Origin: Sipunculus nudus
Taxonomy: Eukaryota; Annelida; Sipuncula; Golfingiida; Sipunculidae
Length of the DNA: 64,000 bases
Assembly: GCA_026874595.1 (NCBI GenBank)
Contig: CM049307.1
Location: 33,958,862 to 34,022,861 of the forward strand
Direction of reading: 5' to 3'
Shown: positions 10,661 through 22,308 of the stretch, one piece after another
Layout of the letters: every line of letters starts with the position of its first letter
How positions within the stretch are numbered: position 1 is the stretch's first letter
Notes under the pieces: generated by a model
The model's database searches: none
Told to the model about the DNA's origin: nothing
The model's input: the letters and a program-made list of their open reading frames with translations, nothing else
Program-made: the position numbers and the translations under genes

Positions 10661-13600
10661 TTTGTTTATCTGACGAAGGGATGTTGGTTTAATGGTGAAT
10701 GATTGCTGAAAGAGAGCATTGAGCCTGAGTCAGTGTAAATATAGCATTTTCATTTATCACAACCTGATCATGGGGGATTGTGCTGCATCAATCTGTCCAC
10801 TTAAAACCAAAACCTTAACTATGAGTTCCCTTTATTCAGATTTGATTGTTCAGGAGAGGCTGAATGGATTGTTCTGAAATTTGGCGTCGGTTGTCTGTAC
10901 GTTAACCCTTACTATCTCGAAAATGGTAGGAGCTAGCATCACCAAACTTAATGCTAATAAATCAGTTTTAAAAGAAAACTTTATCGAATTTTGCTTATTT
11001 TTGGCTATCTGCATTAACTTTGATTTTACAGGGAAAAAGCTAAAAAAAAAAAAGCTTTAAAAATCTTCTGCAAAACTGTCCAGCCAAATCATTAGCGAAC
11101 CTGTGAGCTTATGAGATGGTGTGGCGTCGTCTGTCATCAGTCGTCTGTACGTTAACCCATACTATCTTGAAAACGGCAAGAGTTCGCATCAAGAAATTTT
11201 CTGCAAAAAATTAGTCATCTAAAAAATTATCGGATTTTGCCTATTTTTTGGCTAACTGCATTTTCTTAGATTTTACAGAGAAAAAGCTAAAAAAGCTTTA
11301 AAAATCTTCTCCGAAACTGTTCAGCCAAATTGTCCAATATTTCACAGAAATGATCCCTGGATCAATCTCTTTCAAGTTTGTTCAAATGGTTTTAAGTTCG
11401 GTGATTTTTGGCTGAGTTACAGCTAGTTGAACTTAGTCATCTGTCCAAAAAAGCATACTAAAATTACAATCTTAGAAACGGCTGGAGCTGTCATCACCAA
11501 ATTTTATGGCAATGTTGGTCACATGAGTCAGGTCTGAAATTCAGGTATTGGTGGCGCCACCTGCATCGGCCTTTTTTGAACGGGGGTCATCAGTGCCCGT
11601 ATCATACTGACGGCTACAAAAAACTTCTTTTCCGAAACCATTTGGCCAAATTGTTTAATATCGCACAGAAATGATCCTAGGGTAGTGCTTTCTGAAGTTT
11701 GTTCAAATGGTCTCAGTTCAGTGACTTTTGGCTGAGTTATGGAAGCTATACAGCCCATTTTAGCTCAGTGACTACAAAGATCTTATTCTCAAAAACCACT
11801 GGGCCAAATTCTTAAATCTCACACATTAATTATCCTTAGATGTTGATAATTCAAGTTTGTTCAAATGGTTTTGGTTCAGTGATTTTTGGCTGAGTTATTG
11901 GAAGCTTAACTTAGCCATTTTGCTTTATTTTCCCATATGAGTTATAAACCAGCAAAACGTTTGTTGGCTGACAGCACTGAGGCCAATTTGTTTAATATTT
12001 TACAAGAATAACCCCCTGAATAATTCTTGTAATAATTGTCTTTTATGGTTCCAAAGAATGAATTTTGGCTGAATAATAAAGATTGAATTGAGTCATTTTA
12101 CCATACATGTTAGCTGTGTGAAGCAGATACATCTAGCCTGGAACCAGTTTATCAGCATCCGTTACATCATGGCTCCAGACATTTAGATTTCAGGTTATCT
12201 ATGGTTAATGTTGACAAGAATGTTTTTTTAAAACTTTTAAAAAATGTAGATTTATGATTTTAAATTTCCTCATGCCAGGCAATGTTTACAATCACAGGTA
12301 TACGTTAACCTGTACTATTTTGAAACGACTGGAGCTAGCATCATGAAATTTAATGCAAAAAATTAGCCATCTGAAAAAAATTAGTATTTTCTTAGATTTT
12401 ATAGAGAAAAAGCTAAAAAAAACTTTAAAAATCTCTTCCTCTGAAACGGTCAAGCCAATTTGTTCAATATTTCACAGAAATAATCTTTTATACCATCTCT
12501 CTCAAGTTTGTTCAAATGGTTCAATTTCTGTGAATTTTGGCCAAATTACAGGAAGTTGAACCTAGTCATCTGTCCAAAAAGCATACTTAAATGACAATCT
12601 CAGAAACGGCCAGAGCTATCATTGCCAAATTTTATGCCAGTGTTGGTCACATGAGTCTTATATGAAATTCAGGTATTGGTGGCGCCACCTGCATTGACCT
12701 TTTTTTGTACGGGGGTCATTGGTCATCCGTATATCAACCCATTATTTCTCAGGAACTGAAGGGGCTACCATCCCCAGATTTTATGCAATTATCTGTCACA
12801 TATCAAATGTTGTGGGATTCAGCTTATGTTTTTTGCTATCTGCATTTACTTAGATTTTATAGAGGAAAAGCTGAAAAACCTTTAAAAGTCTTCTTGTAAA
12901 AGGTCCAGCCAAATTGTTCAATATTTTACAGAAATGATCCCAGAGGCAAGCACTCTCAAGTTTGTTCAAATGGTTTGCATTTGATGAATTTTAGTGGAGT
13001 TAAATGAATTCGAACGGTCATTTGGCCAAGTAAGCATACTGACATAGTTATCTCAGAAATGACAGAAGCATGCATTACCAAGTATTGTGCAAATGTTGGT
13101 CACATGACTCATATTTGAAGTTGCAGATTTGATATGCCACCTACATTGACCTGTTTTTTATGGGCAAAAACCTCATAATTTAGCCTCTTTCAGCTTAAAA
13201 TGTTAATGATGAAACTGTCAAGTTGAATCGTTCAATTTTTCAAAAGAATTATTGTAGGACATGGTTCTTTCAATAATATAAGAAAAACTTAAGTTGGTCT
13301 TATGGCCATTATTATGTCTAACTCAAACTGGGGACTGCAAAACTGTTAGCAATAGTTTTCTTCTATCAAATTATTGTTTCAATTATAACTTCTGTTACAT
13401 GGCACAAAAATTATTCTTAGGTGGCCTTTGTTCCAGTTTACTTGAATGATTTTTGGCAGAATTATTGGACCTTAAAAATGCAAGAACTGAATCTTTTATT
13501 TTTCTAGATATTTTGATAAAAAGTTTATGAATATTTCAGCTTGAAAAAAAAGCATTTTAGCCAAATTCTTTCAGTATGTGTAAACAGATTTGCCAACAGG

Positions 13601-13734
13601 CCAAGATTGTGTCTATATATTAACATAGGTTAAGAAACTGTCAACTGTTTCAGATTAGGCAATAGATCAAGAGTTTATTCAGTGCAGCCAGATATAGGTC
13701 AAGAGTTAAGTCAGTGCAGCCAAGCACAAGGCAT

Positions 13735-13830
13735 GAGATCCCCTCATGGGTGACATGTGAACACCTCATGGGTACCATGTGATCACCTCATTGGTGTCAT
13801 GCCCCTCAGGGCTGCATGTGGAGCCAATCT
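13735..13830 (+). repeat. 22-bp minisatellite (3 units plus a truncated one) in B copy X
   Basis: Units of CATGTGATCACCTCATGGGT plus 2 bases, ending in the shared CATGCCCCTCAGGG. The same locus has 2 units in copy Y (about 17000-17060) and 5 in copy Z (about 31000-31125). Confidence 0.7.
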
Positions 13831-14310
13831 ATTTATAGCTTTGGCAGACTGCCAACTGTATCAGATTAGGCAACAGGTCAAGAGTTCACTTAGTGCAGTT
13901 AGGTACAGGTCAAAAGTTCACCCAATCTAGCCAGGTGCAGGTCATGAGTTCACTCAGTGCAGTAGCCTGAGCTAGCAAATATGTCACAGTTCACCCGGGG
14001 CAACTGCCTTTCTCACCTAAGCGTGGTCAGCCCCATGCATCAGACTTAAGGTAAGTTTGATGTATTGGCCTAATATTTTGACCTATGTGTCTTTGGTGGG
14101 TTTCTCGTTCACAAGACAGATATCACCACCTTCAATGACATACTTGTCGTATACAAGACTGGTGGTGCCACCTACAATAATTTTTTGAACAGTGTGTGTC
14201 CCTGCTTATTTCTCAGGAGGGTTTTGATATATCAGTCTGAACTTGGGCATATGTATATATCTCTGATAGCTTTGTTGTATACAAGACTGGTGGTGCCATC
14301 TACAATCATT

Positions 14311-15587
14311 TTTTGCTCAGCTGACTGTAAGTCAACTGAGGTATAGGAATGGCGCTTTGTCCGTCGTCCGTCTGGACGTCCGGCCGTCCATTAGCAGGGC
14401 ACAAATTATAACAGCTGGTCCTAGAAACTCTAAGTGAATATCCAGGGAGGTCAATTAAAAATTTTCTTGGAAACCTGAAATTAGGTCACTGCGACCTTTT
14501 TCATTCGAGCTATGGGACTTGAAAGTACCCCCCAGAATAGTAAAAAATTTGATATAAAACCTCTAATATCTTGATAATTAATGCATTGATTGTCATGAAT
14601 CTTGCCTTGAATATTGACCATGACTAGTTTTGTCAGTTCCTGAAACGTGGTGGTTTTCCTATTTTAACAAATATTTTTCTATTTACTTACTATAAAATGA
14701 CAACAATCATGTCAGTTTCTCAGATGTCATTACATCTGGTGTCCCAAAACCTGGTGTGTTTATTGATCACAAGTGGATGCCCTATACTAATCACCCTGTC
14801 TGTCAGTCTGTCTGTTTGTATGTCTGTCTGTCTGTCAATCCTTCCATCCACAAAAATTAGTTTCCAGATGATGACTCCAGTTAAGTTTGATATATTGGTT
14901 TCAAACTTAACTTATAAATGGCCCACCACTAAAGTAAGAACCATGTTGATTTTTGGGTCCAACGGTCAAAGGTCAAGGTCACAGGACCCATTTCTTTAAA
15001 AGGAATGTGTATGCATTTGAAGCCAAACTTTTCATCGCAAACCTTCCATCTTCGAGATATTGCTAACCTGCCACTAGGGGAAGATTCTGTTTGATTTTTG
15101 GGTCAAAGATCAAGGTCACAGGGCCCATCCATTCACAAATTAGTTTATGGATGATAATTCTGCTTTGGATAGACAGACTGGCTTCACACTTGATTAAATA
15201 ATGACCAACCACATATGTCAATTCATTTTGATTTTCAGGGTCCAGCGATCTAAGTTGAAGGTCACAGAAGCTACGTCTTTAAAAAGATTGTGGATGCACT
15301 GTAAATCAAACTTTTCATCCTGAACTTTCCAACGTTCACACATGGCTTACTTGCCCAAAGTGAGGAAACCTGTAGAATTTGAGGTTATCTGGTCAGAGGT
15401 CAAGGTCATTTTTTAAAAGATTGTTACAATAATCCTAATGCTGCAAGTTCAAGGATATTAAGTTCTAAGATTTTTTGGTTACAAGGTCATTGGTTAAGGT
15501 CACAGGACTGTCATTCTGAAAAATTTCTTTCAAAATATCCTTATAGACAAATTCAACTGAGCGTTGAGACCCATGGGTCCTTAGTTA
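14311..15587 (+). mobile_element. T1/R1-ended non-autonomous element nested in B copy X
   Basis: The left hairpin is CTCAGCTGACT, GTA, AGTCAACTGAG (14316-14340), followed by a GTCCGTC-rich tract. The right end at 15554-15587 has CAACTGAGCG, the palindrome GACCCATGGGTC, then CTTAGTT. Paralogous B copies at 2920-2950, 17680-17710 and 55980-56005 run uninterrupted across this point (ATTTT...TGTTGTGTGC), so the insertion is well supported. The interior includes an H-type fragment and a GTCTGTCT microsatellite (about 14796-14836). Confidence 0.75.
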
Positions 15588-15715
15588 TGTTGTGTGCACC
15601 CATGCCAGAATTTCAGCAGTGATGTTTGTGTAATTGTTTCTTATTCAAAATGTTTAGCATTATACCCGGTGTATTTCCCAATGCACAGGTTCGCATTAGG
15701 CCTGTAGGCCTTGTT

Positions 15716-17870
15716 CAATATCTCACAGAAACAATCCCTGAAACAATCTTTCTCAGTTTTATTCAAATGGTTCCAGTTCAGTGAATTTTGGCTGAGTTAC
15801 AGGAAGCTGAACTTAGTCATTTTGCCAAAAAAGGACACTAAAATATAATATACAATATAAGAAACGGCTTGAGCTATCATCACCAAATTTTATGCAAATG
15901 TTGGTCACACTGATCATATTTGAAATTTAGGTATTGGTAGCGCTACCGGGCATCAACCTTTTTGGTACAGGGGTCACGGTTATCAGCACATTAACCCAAA
16001 ATTTCTTAGGAATAGAAGAAGCTAGCATCCCATCCCTAATTAAATGCAGAATTGGCCAGATATCAAATGTTTGGGGATTGAGCTTTTTGTGGTGCCATTA
16101 TCATTAAACTTACATTTTACGGGGAAAAGCTAAAAAACTTTGAAAATCATAGTCTCTGAAATCATTCAGCAAAATTGTTTAATGTTTTACAGAGAGATCC
16201 CAGAGGCAAGCCCTCTCAAGTTTGTTCAAATGGTTTGCATTTGATTAATTTTAGTAGAGTTACCAGAATTCGAACTTAGTCATTTGGCCAAGTAAGCTTA
16301 CTGATATAGTAATCTCAGAAATGACAGAAGCTAGCATTACAAGGTATTGTGCAAATGTTGGTCACATGACTCATATTTGAAGTTGCAGATTTTGTGATGC
16401 CATCTACATTGACCTGTTTTTTATGGGCAAAAAACCCTCATAATTTTAGCCTCTTTCAGCTTAAAATGTTAATGATGAAACTGTCAAGTTGAATCGTTCA
16501 ATTTTTAAAAAAATTATCCTAGGACATGGTTCTTTCAATCATATCAGAATAGACTGAGGTTGTTGATTTTTGGTTGAGTTGTGAAAAGCCATTATTATGT
16601 CTTTTTAAACTGAGGACTGCAATAGTTTTCTTCTTCAAAACTATTGTTTCAATTATATATTCTGTAACATTGCACAAAAATTATTCTCAGGTGGCCTTTG
16701 TTCAAGTTTACTAGAATGATTTTTGACAGAACTTTTGGCCTTTAACAATGAAAGTACTACATCTTTTATTATTCTAGATATTTTGATAAAAAGTTTATGA
16801 ATATGTCGGCTTAAAAAAAAGCATTTTAGCCAAAGTCTTTCAGTATGTGTAAACAGATATACCCACAGGCCAAGATTGAATATGTATCTTTAAATAGGTT
16901 AAGGAACTGCCAACTGTTTCATATTTGGCAACAGATCAAGAGTTCATTCAGTGCAGCCAGATATAGGTCAAGAGTTCAACCAGTGCAGCCAAGCACAAGG
17001 CATGTGATCACCTCATGGGTGACATGTGATCACCTTATGTGTGTCATGCCCCTCAGGGCTGCATGTGGAGCCAATCTGAGAGCTTATGCAATGGTGTGGC
17101 TACTATTTCAGATTTGGCAACAGGCCAAAGGTCAGTCTGGATCTATTTATAGCTTTGCAGACTGCCAACTTTATCAGATTAGGCAACAGGTCAAGAGTTC
17201 ACTGAGTGCAGCCAGGTATAGGTCAGGAGTTCACTCAGTGCAGTAGCTGTATTCTATTTATAGCTTTGGCAGACTGCCAACTGTATCAGATTATGCAACA
17301 GGTCAAGAGTTCACTCAGTGCAGCCAGGTACAGGTCAAAAGTTTACTCAGTCTAGCCAGGTGCTGGTCATGAGTTCACTCAGTGCAGTAGCCTGAGCAAA
17401 CAATTTGTCACAGTTCACTCGGGGCAACTTCCTTTCTCACCTAAGCCTGGTAAGCCCCATGCATCAGACTCAAGGTAAGTTTGATGTATTGGCCTAATAT
17501 TTTGACCTATGTGTCTTTTTATGGCTTTCTCGCTCACAAGACAGGGGTCGCCACCTACAATGACTTTTGCACAGTGTGTTTCCCTGCGTTTTTCTAAGGA
17601 GCGGTTTGATAGATCAGTCTGAAACAGGGCATATGTATCTATCTCTGATAGCTTCGTTGTATACAAGACTAGTGGTGCCAGCTACAATCTTTTTAGTGTT
17701 GTGTGCACCCATGCCAGAATTTCAGCAGTGATGTTTGTGTAATTGTTTTTATTCAAAATGTTTAGTACTTGCATTGTTCATATACATGAAAAGTAATGGT
17801 CCAGCTTTGAAGCATTATACCTGGTGTATTTCCCAATGCACAGGTCCGCATTAAGCCTGTAGGCCTTGTT
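15716..17870 (+). repeat. B-family array, copy Y
   Basis: It begins mid-core (TTCAATATCTCACAGAAA) directly after the R2 end of copy X and finishes with a second R2 end at 17837-17870. There is no T2 left end. X and Y therefore form a tandem of core plus right terminus. It contains the GTCAAGAGTTCACTCAGTGC type 33-bp short repeats near 16935-17390. No gene is seen. Confidence 0.7.
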
Positions 17871-19202
17871 TTAAGTATATTTAATTTATTTTCACAGCCT
17901 GGATACATGTGGATTTAATCTGTTGAATTCTGAAATTTGAAAGAACAGTAGAGCGTCGTTAATCCGAAAGCCTCGGGAGACAAGCTTTTTATTTGGATGA
18001 ACGATCGATGAACGACTTCGCATGAAATCACCGTGACTAGGCCCACCGTCGAGTTCGGGACATTACCAGATACTGACCGACCCAAATTGATTTAGCTAGC
18101 CTCTGATAAACATGTGACAATATATTAAAACATCTTCAATTGATTAAATAAATTTATCTTATAGAACACACTATTATATGATACTATAATTCTTGGTGAA
18201 CAGCCCTGTGCTGGACACAGTTGGTGTCGTAGTTACATCATGTCACACGTGCCTGCCATGATAACTGGAATGACCCGCCATGACCTTGAAAGTGCTGCCA
18301 CCTCTCGGCAGAAAGGTTAACTATGGGATCCTTTATAATTGTACTGTATTTTTTTTTAATGAAAAGCAAGGACAGCACCGGCCAGCGTGGCGTTGTTTTC
18401 CATCTACTGCCTACAAATGATGGAAAAATAAAGGTGCAATTTAAAATTGTGAATTTTGGAGTGTTATTTTCATATATTTATTGCTTTGCAAATTTAAAAA
18501 ATACATTTTATATAAAAAAAAAGAAATATATCTATGTGCATAATGTGATGTTACCTGACTAAATTAAGTATAAATGTTAATGCAATTTAGATTTGTAAAC
18601 CAATTTAAATATTCAGATATATATGATATCCTTTAAATATATAGTAAAATTTATAAACATAAAAAAAGACTTAACAAAAGAAATGGATCTAATGCAAATA
18701 TATTTGTTCATTATTTCCTCTATTGTAGTCACTTGCTTTGTTCCAGAGGCAGGTAAGGCCACTCCAGGTCTCTGGAAGTCAGCTCTGCCAGGGTTCCTGA
18801 TATGTTACAGTCACTGGGGGAGATCCCCTGCTGTGACAGGTGCACAATTGTTCTCATATCACACCCCCGATGAATATATAAATATACATTTGTATGCATG
18901 ATGTGGTGTTATATGACACGATTGAGATTTATGATGATGCAATTTAGAATTATGAATCAAATTTTATTTATATTCATAAATGTATATTATATAAGAAATG
19001 TATAGAAATTAAACTTAAAAAAAAATGAGGATCTATTACAAACATGTGTTCATTATTTTCCAGCCTCAGCAGAATTGGAGATCAGGCTTTTTTTCCCCTA
19101 AATGTATATACAAAAGTGTTATTAATCCCACAACCCCCCCCCCCCCCTCCCCCGGCTGTCATTGATCCTTTGCACCTGTGCATTGGGACATTAGTTTTTA
19201 TT
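17871..19202. other. Mixed spacer with D-type fragments and a possible pogo-like terminus
   Basis: At 17946, CAGTAGAGCGTCGTTAATCC resembles one terminus of pogo/Tigger-type DNA transposons, but no matching inverted end was found. About 18600-19040 resembles D cores; CACTTGCTTTGTTCCAGAGG and GGTTCCTGATATGTTACAGT recur near 31995-32100. A poly-C tract lies at about 19133-19151. No gene can be supported. Confidence 0.4.
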
Positions 19203-20416
19203 AGCTCAGCTGACTGCAAGTCATCTGAGCTATAGCGATCACTCTTTGTCCGTCATCCGTTGTGCCGTCCGGCCATCCGGCCATCTGTCCGTTAACAAGG
19301 CACAAATCGTAACCGCTGGACCTGGAATCTTCTTACTTTACATCCAGAGATGTCCATGAAAAATCTCTTTGGAAACCTGGAATTAGGTCCCTGTTACCCA
19401 TATCCTTCGAGCTATAGGGCCTCAAAGTATCCCCGAGAATAGTAAAAAACTTCATACATAAACTTCAATATCTCATTAACTACATCACTGATGGTCATGA
19501 TTTTTAGCATACATATTGATCATGAGATGTTCCATCAGTTTCTGCAGACTGGTGGCGCCACCTGTATTTTTTATTTTTTACGATTTTTTTCTCTCTATTT
19601 TTGAGACCTTTAAACATGTGGACATCTGTTAACAGGGCACAAATCGTAAAGACTGGACCTAGAATCTTCATTCTTGACTTTCTGAGAGACCTATGAAAAG
19701 TCTTCATGAAAACAAGAAATTAGGTCTCTGTTACCCATATCCTTCGAGCTATAAGGCCCCAAAGTACCCCCCAGAATAGTGAAATATTTTATACAAAAAC
19801 TTCAATATCTGATTAACTACATCACTGATAGTCATGATTTTTCGCAGACATATTGATCATGAGATGTTTCATCAGTTTCTGCAGACTGGTGGCGCCACAT
19901 GTATTTTTTTAATTTTTTTACGAATTGTTTTCTCTATTTTTGAGACCTTTAAGGATGTAGTTATCTGTCAAAAGGGTTCAAATTGTAACGACCGGACCTA
20001 GAATCTTCATTCTTGACACACAGGGTGACCCATGAAAAGTCTCTATGGAAACCTGAAATTAGGTCTCTGTTATCCATATCCTTTGAGCTGTGGCACTCTA
20101 AAGTACAGCTGATAATATAGGAAAATTTGATACAAAAGCCGAAGTATCTGAACAACTAATGCAGAGATCACCATAATTGTTTGCATGGATATTGATCATG
20201 AGATGTTTCATCAGTTTCTGCAGACTGGTGGCGCCACCTGTATTTTTCGATTTTTTATGAATTGTTTTCTCTATTTTTGAGACCTTTCAAAATGTGAACA
20301 TCTGTTAACAGGGCACAAATCGTAAAGACTGGACCTAGAATCTTCATTCTTAACATTCTGAGAGACCTATTCCTCTTCCCAGTCAGCTGAGCGTCATGAC
20401 CGTTGGGTCACTTGTT
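19203..20416 (+). mobile_element. A-family non-autonomous element, complete (T1...R1)
   Basis: The left end is a 29-base hairpin, AGCTCAGCTGACT, GCA, AGTCATCTGAGCT (19203-19231), then a GTCCGTC/CCGGCC-rich tract. Three core units have palindromes at 19551, 19888 (last base changed) and 20227, spacing 337 and 339 bp. The right end CAGTCAGCTGAGCG at 20380 is the inverted complement of the left arm. It is followed by GACCGTTGGGTC (a decayed palindrome) and ACTTGTT. There is no coding sequence. Confidence 0.8.
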
Positions 20417-21456
20417 GCAAATGTGTAAAGTTTTTTAAATTTGAAAAATAATTTGATTAGAAAAAATTAAGATCTAATTGAAACTTATTCTTGCCCCAGG
20501 AGAATGGAACATAAAGTGATCAGCTCTGTCTGTCCATCATCTCTCCGTTATCATTATGAAATTTTTCCTTTAAGCACTGTTGAAATAACTTTCATATGCT
20601 GTATGTGTATGGATTTAAGCTATTAAAGTCTGAATTTTGAAAGCAACTTATATATTCAGATGTGTAATATTGCAGATGAAAAACTTTAAAATATTAACAT
20701 ATATTATCAGCTTTGTTTGTCTAACAGTCTGTCTGTCCTTTTTTAAATATTATGTAATTGTGAATGAACTATTTTATCCTGTAAGTATTGTTGAATTAAG
20801 TGAATCATATATGTATATACACTATATTAATATAGAGATGGTGTAACTCACATCATTTGAGCCCCCCCCCCCCCCATCCTTGCACCTGGCGACATCAGTT
20901 ATATTTCTACTGTATTCATTTTATAAAATAAAAAATACATATATCTAATAATATATATTATGTAAAATAGATCCAATTGAGCAAATGTGTAAACTACTGA
21001 ACTGGCAACGATTTATATAGAAAAGCCAGCCAATGATCATGGTAATAATATACATCTTATGTTCACAAACTGCTCACATGCTTCAATTTTGACATTAGAG
21101 AATGCATGGTTTGGTCACAAAATATTATTTGCAACAATTTCTTACTCATCAATACAAACCAATCATGCCAACCAGGCATGGCATATATTACCTTTTCCTC
21201 TTAGACTTGATCTCCATTTGATATTATTTTAGATTTTTACCTTCAAGGTCAACTTCAGCTGAGCACAGTGACCCATATTTTAGCACCATGCCTTGAATGT
21301 TTACATCAAGTCATTGGTTAACAGTGTGCCAGACTGATACATTACACCTTCACTCCTTGCCTACTGCTTCTGTGAGTGTCTGGGTCAGGCTGGGTCAGAC
21401 AGTAATTACCAGAGAGCATTTCTCCTCTCTCTCTTTCCCTTTCTCTCTTTCTCTGG

Positions 21457-21507
<51 letters not shown>

Positions 21508-21806
21508 CTATGCCTCCCTTCCTCCCTCCACCCTATTCTGTTGACAGGTACTATAAACCTGATTTATTAGATATATATGTTGATGCAATTTAGAAATGTG
21601 AATCAACTAAAATATTCACATATATATGTTATACTCTAAATGTATAGTTACATTTTCAAACCTGGAACAAAATGATGTTATAAAAAAGGAATTTATGTAA
21701 AAATTGTTCATTATTTCCTGGCTAAGAAGAATGGGAATTAAAATGATTTGCTTTGTTTCTCTAGCTTTCTGCCTGTTTAAATATTTAATAATTATGAATA
21801 AACTTT
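20417..21806 (+). repeat. D-family fragments with microsatellites
   Basis: D-type fragments include a degenerate R1 end near 21252-21275 (CAGCTGAGCACAGTGACCCA), a poly-C run at about 20861-20876 and a CT tract. The pieces resemble 18580-19060 and 24000-24260. No gene is seen. Confidence 0.5.
21419..21540 (+). repeat. CT microsatellite / pyrimidine tract
   Basis: An almost pure pyrimidine tract, with an uninterrupted CT run at 21461-21503. Confidence 0.9.
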
Positions 21807-22308
21807 TTAGCGAACCTGTGAGTTTATGCGATCGTGGTGCGTCGTGCGTCAGCTGTCGTGCGTTGTGCATCGTCTGTATGTTGACCAGCTATCTCAAAAA
21901 CGGCAGAAGCTAGCATCACCAATTTTTTTTGCAAATAATCGGTCATCTGTAAAACTCCATCGGATTTTGTTTTTTTTCTAACTGCATTTTCTTAGATTTT
22001 ATAGGGAAAAAGCTAAAAAAAGTTTTAAAAATCTTCTTCTCCGAAACTGTCCAGGCAAATTGTCCAATATTTCTCAGAAATGATCCCTGGAACAATCTCT
22101 CTCAAGTGTTTTTCGAATTGTTCCATTTCGGAGATTTTAGGCTGAGATACAGGAGGTTGAACTAAGTCATCTGTCCAAAAAAGCACACTAACATTAAAAT
22201 CTCAGAAACGGCCAGAGCTATAATCACCAAATTTTATACCAATGTTTGTCACATATGTCATATCTGAAATTGAGGTATTGGTGGCACCACCTACATTGAT
22301 TTGTTTTA
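21807..22308 (+). repeat. B-family left-end fragment
   Basis: The T2 end (TTAGCGAACCTGTGAG) is at 21807, followed by one B core unit up to a decayed palindrome GGTGGCACCACC at about 22281. A T1 hairpin at 22309 cuts it off. Confidence 0.7.

Larger units (their letters stand above)
10840..15715 (+). repeat. B-family array, copy X, with a nested element
   Basis: The T2 left end (TTAGCGAACCTGTGAGCTTA) is at 11093, and a partial core unit precedes it from about 10840. Core units share phrases such as CAAGTTTGTTCAAATGGTT and GAAACGGCTGGAGCT, with perfect GGTGGCGCCACC at 11550 and 12678. The R2 end is at 15681-15715 (GCACAGGTTCGCATTAGG plus the AGGCCTGTAGGCCT hairpin and TTGTT). A separate T1/R1 element interrupts it at 14311-15587. 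Bases 11093-12305 are near-identical to 28124-29343. No gene is seen. Confidence 0.75.

Noticed and set aside
14697-14999. 100-codon open frame
   Set aside because: It is composed of repeat-family sequence and a GTCTGTCT microsatellite; the same frame is not kept in related repeat copies.
15561-15580. GACCCATGGGTC hairpins as transcription terminators
   Set aside because: They occur at fixed positions in element ends in both orientations, unrelated to any gene end, and the genome is eukaryotic.
17946-18060. Complete pogo/Tigger-type transposon
   Set aside because: Only one terminus-like sequence was found; no inverted partner or transposase.
18239-18320. Short frame starting MSHVPAMITGM that could be an exon
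   Set aside because: No family recognised and only a weak donor-like sequence after it; not enough to call.
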